Assembly: GCA_009694565.1 (NCBI GenBank)
Contig: SHUR01000006.1
Coordinates: 1 to 35,219 of the forward strand
DNA: 35,219 bases
Reading direction: 5' to 3'
DNA from: Ilumatobacteraceae bacterium
Lineage (GTDB): Bacteria > Actinomycetota > Acidimicrobiia > Acidimicrobiales > Ilumatobacteraceae
Each line of letters begins with the position of its first letter. Position 1 is the first letter of the stretch. The notes under the pieces were generated by a model. The model saw nothing but the letters and a program-made list of their open reading frames with translations. It was not told where the DNA came from and ran no database searches. Made by a program: the position numbers and the translations under genes. This document shows positions 31,780 to 35,219 of the stretch, in pieces.

Positions 31780-32319
31780 ATGGATATGTCATTTTTCCGC
31801 CGTGCAATGGATTACCTCGGTCTGAGTGGGGAAGAAGCCTACGACGACTACGACATGTCGATGGAGTACGAACGTCCGCAACGTGCCGGACGCCCTGCAC
31901 CTGACCAAGGTCGTCGCTCTAATTTTGATCCTGAGTACTCGTCGGAAACGCAACGCCCAACTGCGCGGCCGATGCGTGTTGATGACACCGGAGCTGCGCG
32001 TCGTACTGATGATTCAGGTCTGCAGGTACGTCCAGTCGGCACGGCACGGACGTCTCCGACTGTACGAACAATCCCTTCTTCCGGAGAAACTGTTACGGTT
32101 CGCCCACGCAACTTCAATCAAGCGCAAGAAATTGCTGACCACTTCAAAGATGGTGTACCTGTCATTGTGAACCTTGAAGGTGCCGATCGGGAAATGTCTC
32201 GTCGTATTATCGACTTCGCAAGTGGCATGTGTTACGCACTCAGCGGCACAATGGAAAAAGTAGGCAGCGGTGTCTACTTGTTAAAGCCAGCTGTGAGTTT
32301 TGACTCACCTCGTTACTAA
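31780..32319 (+). CDS. sepF: Cell division protein SepF
   Basis: A 179-residue FtsZ membrane anchor. The N-terminal amphipathic helix (MSFFRRAMDYLGL) binds membrane, a charged low-complexity linker runs from about 18 to 100, and the SepF domain (about 104-172) includes VRPRNFNQAQEIADHFKDGVPVIVNLEGADREMSRRIIDFASGMCYALSGTMEKVGSGVYLLKP. ATG 31780 or ATG 31786 may be used; the latter would put the helix at the very start. In actinobacteria it replaces FtsA. Confidence 0.95.
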   Translation: MDMSFFRRAMDYLGLSGEEAYDDYDMSMEYERPQRAGRPAPDQGRRSNFDPEYSSETQRPTARPMRVDDTGAARRTDDSGLQVRPVGTARTSPTVRTIPSSGETVTVRPRNFNQAQEIADHFKDGVPVIVNLEGADREMSRRIIDFASGMCYALSGTMEKVGSGVYLLKPAVSFDSPRY

Positions 32320-32328
32320 GGATTCATT

Positions 32329-32571
32329 GTGGGAATTGTGTGCGCCATTGCAAATATCTATGTCTTAATTGTGATTGCTCGCACAATTTCGACATTCTTT
32401 CCTATCTCGCCAGGTAGTCCGTTTCTTCCGGTGGTCAACTTTCTCTACAAGGCCACAGAGCCAGTGTTTACTCCCATTCGTCGTGTACTTCCCACCATGG
32501 GGCCGTTTGATTTCACACCATTGGTGGTTCTCATCGGTGTTCAAGTCATCGCACGAATCCTTGGGTGCTGA
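32329..32571 (+). CDS. YggT family membrane protein
   Basis: An 80-residue protein with two membrane segments (about 3-22 and 60-78) separated by the family motif PGSPFLPVVNFLYKATEPVFTPIRRVLP. The GTG start follows a ribosome site AAGGA that overlaps the sepF stop. It sits after sepF as in most Gram-positive clusters. Its role in osmotic tolerance or division is not settled. The divIVA gene that usually comes next in actinobacteria is absent. Confidence 0.9.
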   Translation: MGIVCAIANIYVLIVIARTISTFFPISPGSPFLPVVNFLYKATEPVFTPIRRVLPTMGPFDFTPLVVLIGVQVIARILGC

Positions 32572-32591
32572 GCCCCTTACGCCCCTAGCCT
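32561..32591 (+). promoter_or_regulatory. Possible leaderless promoter of ileS
   Basis: TAGCCT (32586-32591) ends six bases before the GTG start of ileS, and TTGGGT (32561-32566) lies 19 bases before it. No Shine-Dalgarno precedes the GTG, which would suit a leaderless message starting at or near the start codon. Weak. Confidence 0.3.
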
Positions 32592-32597
32592 TACTGC

Positions 32598-35219
32598 GTG
32601 ACGTATCCAAAGGTTGACTCCCAGCCGAATTTTCCACATCTGGAAGAAGGCGTTTTGGCGCGTTGGGAACGTGATCGGACTTTCGCAAAGAGTCTTGCCG
32701 CACGACCTGTAGGCACAAACGGCGACAATGAATTCATCTTTTACGATGGTCCTCCCTTCGCAAACGGAATGCCTCACTACGGGCACCTGCTGACCGGCTT
32801 TGTGAAAGATGCTGTACCGCGTTATCAAACGATGCGTGGTCATCACGTTGATCGCCGTTTTGGTTGGGATTGCCATGGTCTCCCAGCAGAGGTAGAAGCC
32901 GAAAAAGAACTGGGCATCGCCGGGCATCCTGCGATCGCCGCATTCGGAATCGACAAGTTCAATGATGCGTGTCGCACAAGTGTGTTGCGATACACCGATG
33001 AATGGCAGCGTTACGTCACGCGACAGGCTCGTTGGGTTGATTTTGAAAATGACTACAAGACGCTTGACACCCCGTATATGGAAAGTGTCATGTGGGCTTT
33101 CAAGACACTTCATGACAAGGGTCTGATCTATGAAGGTTTTCGCGTGCTTGCCTATTGCTGGCGCTGCGAGACTCCGTTATCTAATACGGAAACCAGAATG
33201 GATGATGTGTATAAAGATCGTCAAGATCCGGCACTAACCGTTTCTTTCACGCTTGATTCAGGGGAAAAGATTCTTGCCTGGACCACGACTCCATGGACTT
33301 TGCCGTCCAACTTGGCGCTCGCTGTTGGCCCAGATATTGATTACGCCGTCCTCCAACATGCAGACGGCAATATCTACATTGTGGCTGATGCTCGCTTGGG
33401 CTCATATGAAAAAGAACTCGAGGGCGCAGAGGTACTGCGAAAAGTGAAGGGTCGCGACCTAGTTGGGCGTCGCTACATGCCACTGTTTCCGTTCTTTGTC
33501 GGAACTAATAACGCGTTCCAAATTCTGGGTGCCGACTTTGTGACCACTGAAGATGGAACGGGTGTTGTGCATATGGCGCCAGGGTTCGGTGAAGACGACC
33601 AAATTGAATGCAATGCAGCTGGTATTCCCACGTTGTGCCCCATGGACGAACATGGGTGCTACACCTCTGAGATCACACCATGGGTTGGTCGACATGTGTT
33701 TGAGGCCAACCCAGATATCGTGCGCACGCTGAAGGACATGGGTGTTGTTATTCGCCACGATTCATACAACCACTCGTATCCACATTGTTGGCGTTGTGCT
33801 GAGCCCCTCGTCTATCGTGCCATTTCTTCGTGGTTCGTAGAGGTCACAAAATTCCGTGATCGCATGGTCGAACTGAATGAACAAATTACGTGGTCGCCTG
33901 AGCACATTAAAGATGGTTCGTTCGGTAAGTGGATAGCCAATGCGCGTGACTGGGCAATCAGTCGTAATCGATTCTGGGGTTCACCCATTCCTGTTTGGAA
34001 GAGTGACGATCCAACGTATCCGCGCCTTGATGTGTACGGAAGCCTCGCCGATTTGTCTCGTGATTTCGGCGTGGAAGTAACAGATTTACACCGTCCAAAT
34101 ATTGACCACTTGGTACGACCAAACCCAGACGACCCAACCGGTCTGTCAATGATGCGTCGTGTTCCTGAAGTGCTTGACTGCTGGTTTGAGAGCGGCTCAA
34201 TGCCATTTGCTCAAGTTCACTATCCGTTCGAAAACAGGGAATGGTTCGACAATCACTATCCGGGCGACTTCATTGTTGAATACATCGGTCAAACGCGCGG
34301 ATGGTTCTACACATTGCACGTTCTAGCGACGGCACTTTTTGACCGGCCATCTTTCTTGTCGTGCATAAGTCACGGAATCGTTCTTGGTGACGATGGCGCA
34401 AAGATGTCAAAGAGTCTGCGTAATTATCCAGACCCAATGGCAGTGTTTGATTCTCACGGTGCCGATGCAATGCGTTGGTACCTGCTGTCGTCACCCATCT
34501 TGCGTGGTGGTGATTTCGCGGTCACTGAACAGGGCATGCGAGAAACCGTACGTCAAGTTCTGTTGCCGCTATGGAACTCGTATTACTTTCTTGCTCTGTA
34601 TGCGAATGCTGATGGCATTTCTGGTGTCGTTCGGACTGATTCGTCGAATGTGCTTGATCAATACGTGCTTGCCAAACTTGCTGACACAGTTGAATCGGTT
34701 ACGACGTCAATGGATGTGTACGACCTGTTCGCAGCGTGTCAAACAATCAGAAATTTTCTTGATGTTTTAACTAATTGGTACATCCGCAGAAGTCGTGACC
34801 GGTTTTGGGCTGGAGACCAAGACGCAATTGATACTTTGCATACCGTGCTTGATTATGTAGTGCGGATAGCTGCGCCGCTGCTTCCGCTCGTCACCGATGA
34901 AGTATTCCAGGGACTCCACGGAGCCGAGGAGGGAAGTGTCCACCTCACTGATTGGCCGTCCTCCGCAGAACTCCCACGCAATGCGGTGTTAGTCACGGCA
35001 ATGGATATGGTCCGCGATGTCTGCTCATCGGCGTTGTCAGTGCGTAAAGCACATGGTCGTCGAGTTCGGTTGCCGCTTACATCTCTCACTATTGCTGCAG
35101 CGAATGCTGCATCACTTGACGGTTTCCTCGACATTGTGCGCGACGAAGTAAATGTGCGCACCGTTGTGCTCACAGTGGATGTGGATTCAATTGCGTCGCA
35201 CGAATTGCAGGTTGTGCCG
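32598..35219 (+). CDS. ileS: Isoleucyl-tRNA synthetase, eukaryote-like type (partial, C-terminus outside window)
   Basis: 874 codons are inside the window, with no stop; the full enzyme should be about 1030-1050 residues. The class I motifs are PHYGH (59-63) and KMSKS (602-606). The stretch [24 protein letters not shown] is typical of type 2 (eukaryote-like) IleRS, found in many actinobacteria and often insensitive to mupirocin. The editing domain contains [24 protein letters not shown] and [12 protein letters not shown] are the usual cysteine pairs, and [13 protein letters not shown] and [15 protein letters not shown] are well kept. The GTG at 32598 is the first start after yggT (26 bases). 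Confidence 0.96.
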   Translation, partial: MTYPKVDSQPNFPHLEEGVLARWERDRTFAKSLAARPVGTNGDNEFIFYDGPPFANGMPHYGHLLTGFVKDAVPRYQTMRGHHVDRRFGWDCHGLPAEVEAEKELGIAGHPAIAAFGIDKFNDACRTSVLRYTDEWQRYVTRQARWVDFENDYKTLDTPYMESVMWAFKTLHDKGLIYEGFRVLAYCWRCETPLSNTETRMDDVYKDRQDPALTVSFTLDSGEKILAWTTTPWTLPSNLALAVGPDIDYAVLQHADGNIYIVADARLGSYEKELEGAEVLRKVKGRDLVGRRYMPLFPFFVGTNNAFQILGADFVTTEDGTGVVHMAPGFGEDDQIECNAAGIPTLCPMDEHGCYTSEITPWVGRHVFEANPDIVRTLKDMGVVIRHDSYNHSYPHCWRCAEPLVYRAISSWFVEVTKFRDRMVELNEQITWSPEHIKDGSFGKWIANARDWAISRNRFWGSPIPVWKSDDPTYPRLDVYGSLADLSRDFGVEVTDLHRPNIDHLVRPNPDDPTGLSMMRRVPEVLDCWFESGSMPFAQVHYPFENREWFDNHYPGDFIVEYIGQTRGWFYTLHVLATALFDRPSFLSCISHGIVLGDDGAKMSKSLRNYPDPMAVFDSHGADAMRWYLLSSPILRGGDFAVTEQGMRETVRQVLLPLWNSYYFLALYANADGISGVVRTDSSNVLDQYVLAKLADTVESVTTSMDVYDLFAACQTIRNFLDVLTNWYIRRSRDRFWAGDQDAIDTLHTVLDYVVRIAAPLLPLVTDEVFQGLHGAEEGSVHLTDWPSSAELPRNAVLVTAMDMVRDVCSSALSVRKAHGRRVRLPLTSLTIAAANAASLDGFLDIVRDEVNVRTVVLTVDVDSIASHELQVVP

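Noticed and set aside
1-35219. Mobile elements, prophage, CRISPR array, tRNA or rRNA genes
   Set aside because: Genes are packed with core functions; no transposase, integrase, repeat-spacer array or cloverleaf was seen in the few gaps.

Overview
The window looks like a chromosomal segment of an actinobacterium of moderate GC content. WhiB, DUF3040, SepF, a PimB-type mannosyltransferase, a eukaryote-like IleRS and the hairpin ahead of rsmH all point to Actinobacteria. The gene order and the variant MurG suggest the class Acidimicrobiia (Ilumatobacter-like), but that placement is an inference. It is ordinary core-genome sequence, densely packed, with many 1- and 4-base start/stop overlaps. I saw no insertion sequence, prophage, CRISPR array, tRNA or rRNA.

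Left part (1-4255, minus strand): a three-gene glycerol-type operon of glpD, an FAD oxidase resembling alkylglycerone-phosphate synthase, and an FGGY kinase cut by the window edge. That kinase has lost several glycerol-contact residues. A 320-base gap with a good promoter leads to whiB and trpD (4581-5896). Next is a coupled run (5937-10228): a five-cysteine small protein, queG, a pimB-like glycosyltransferase, a membrane protein, an SRPBCC protein and a ROK sugar kinase. Tail-to-tail with it is a second minus-strand operon (12738-10212): small membrane protein, inositol-monophosphatase-like enzyme and a canonical glycerol kinase. dinB diverges from that operon.

Middle (14108-15961): DUF3040 protein, a conserved 96-residue protein, an HNH nuclease and a lipoate-ligase-like protein lead into the division and cell wall (dcw) cluster.

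Right part (15943-32571): a nearly complete dcw cluster in the order mraZ, rsmH, ftsL-like, ftsI, murE, mraY, murD, ftsW, murG, murC, murB, ftsQ, ftsZ, yggS, sepF, yggT, followed directly by ileS. It starts with an in-phase MraZ operator over a sigma-70-type promoter. A 24-bp hairpin fills the mraZ-rsmH gap and fits the known mraW RNA motif. murF is absent from between murE and mraY, and pgeF and divIVA are absent from their usual actinobacterial places.

Most worth checking: the altered FGGY kinase beside the AGPS-like oxidase, the perfect inverted repeat over the start codon of the cysteine-rich protein, the MraZ operator plus mraW RNA, the missing murF, and the structured ftsZ leader.
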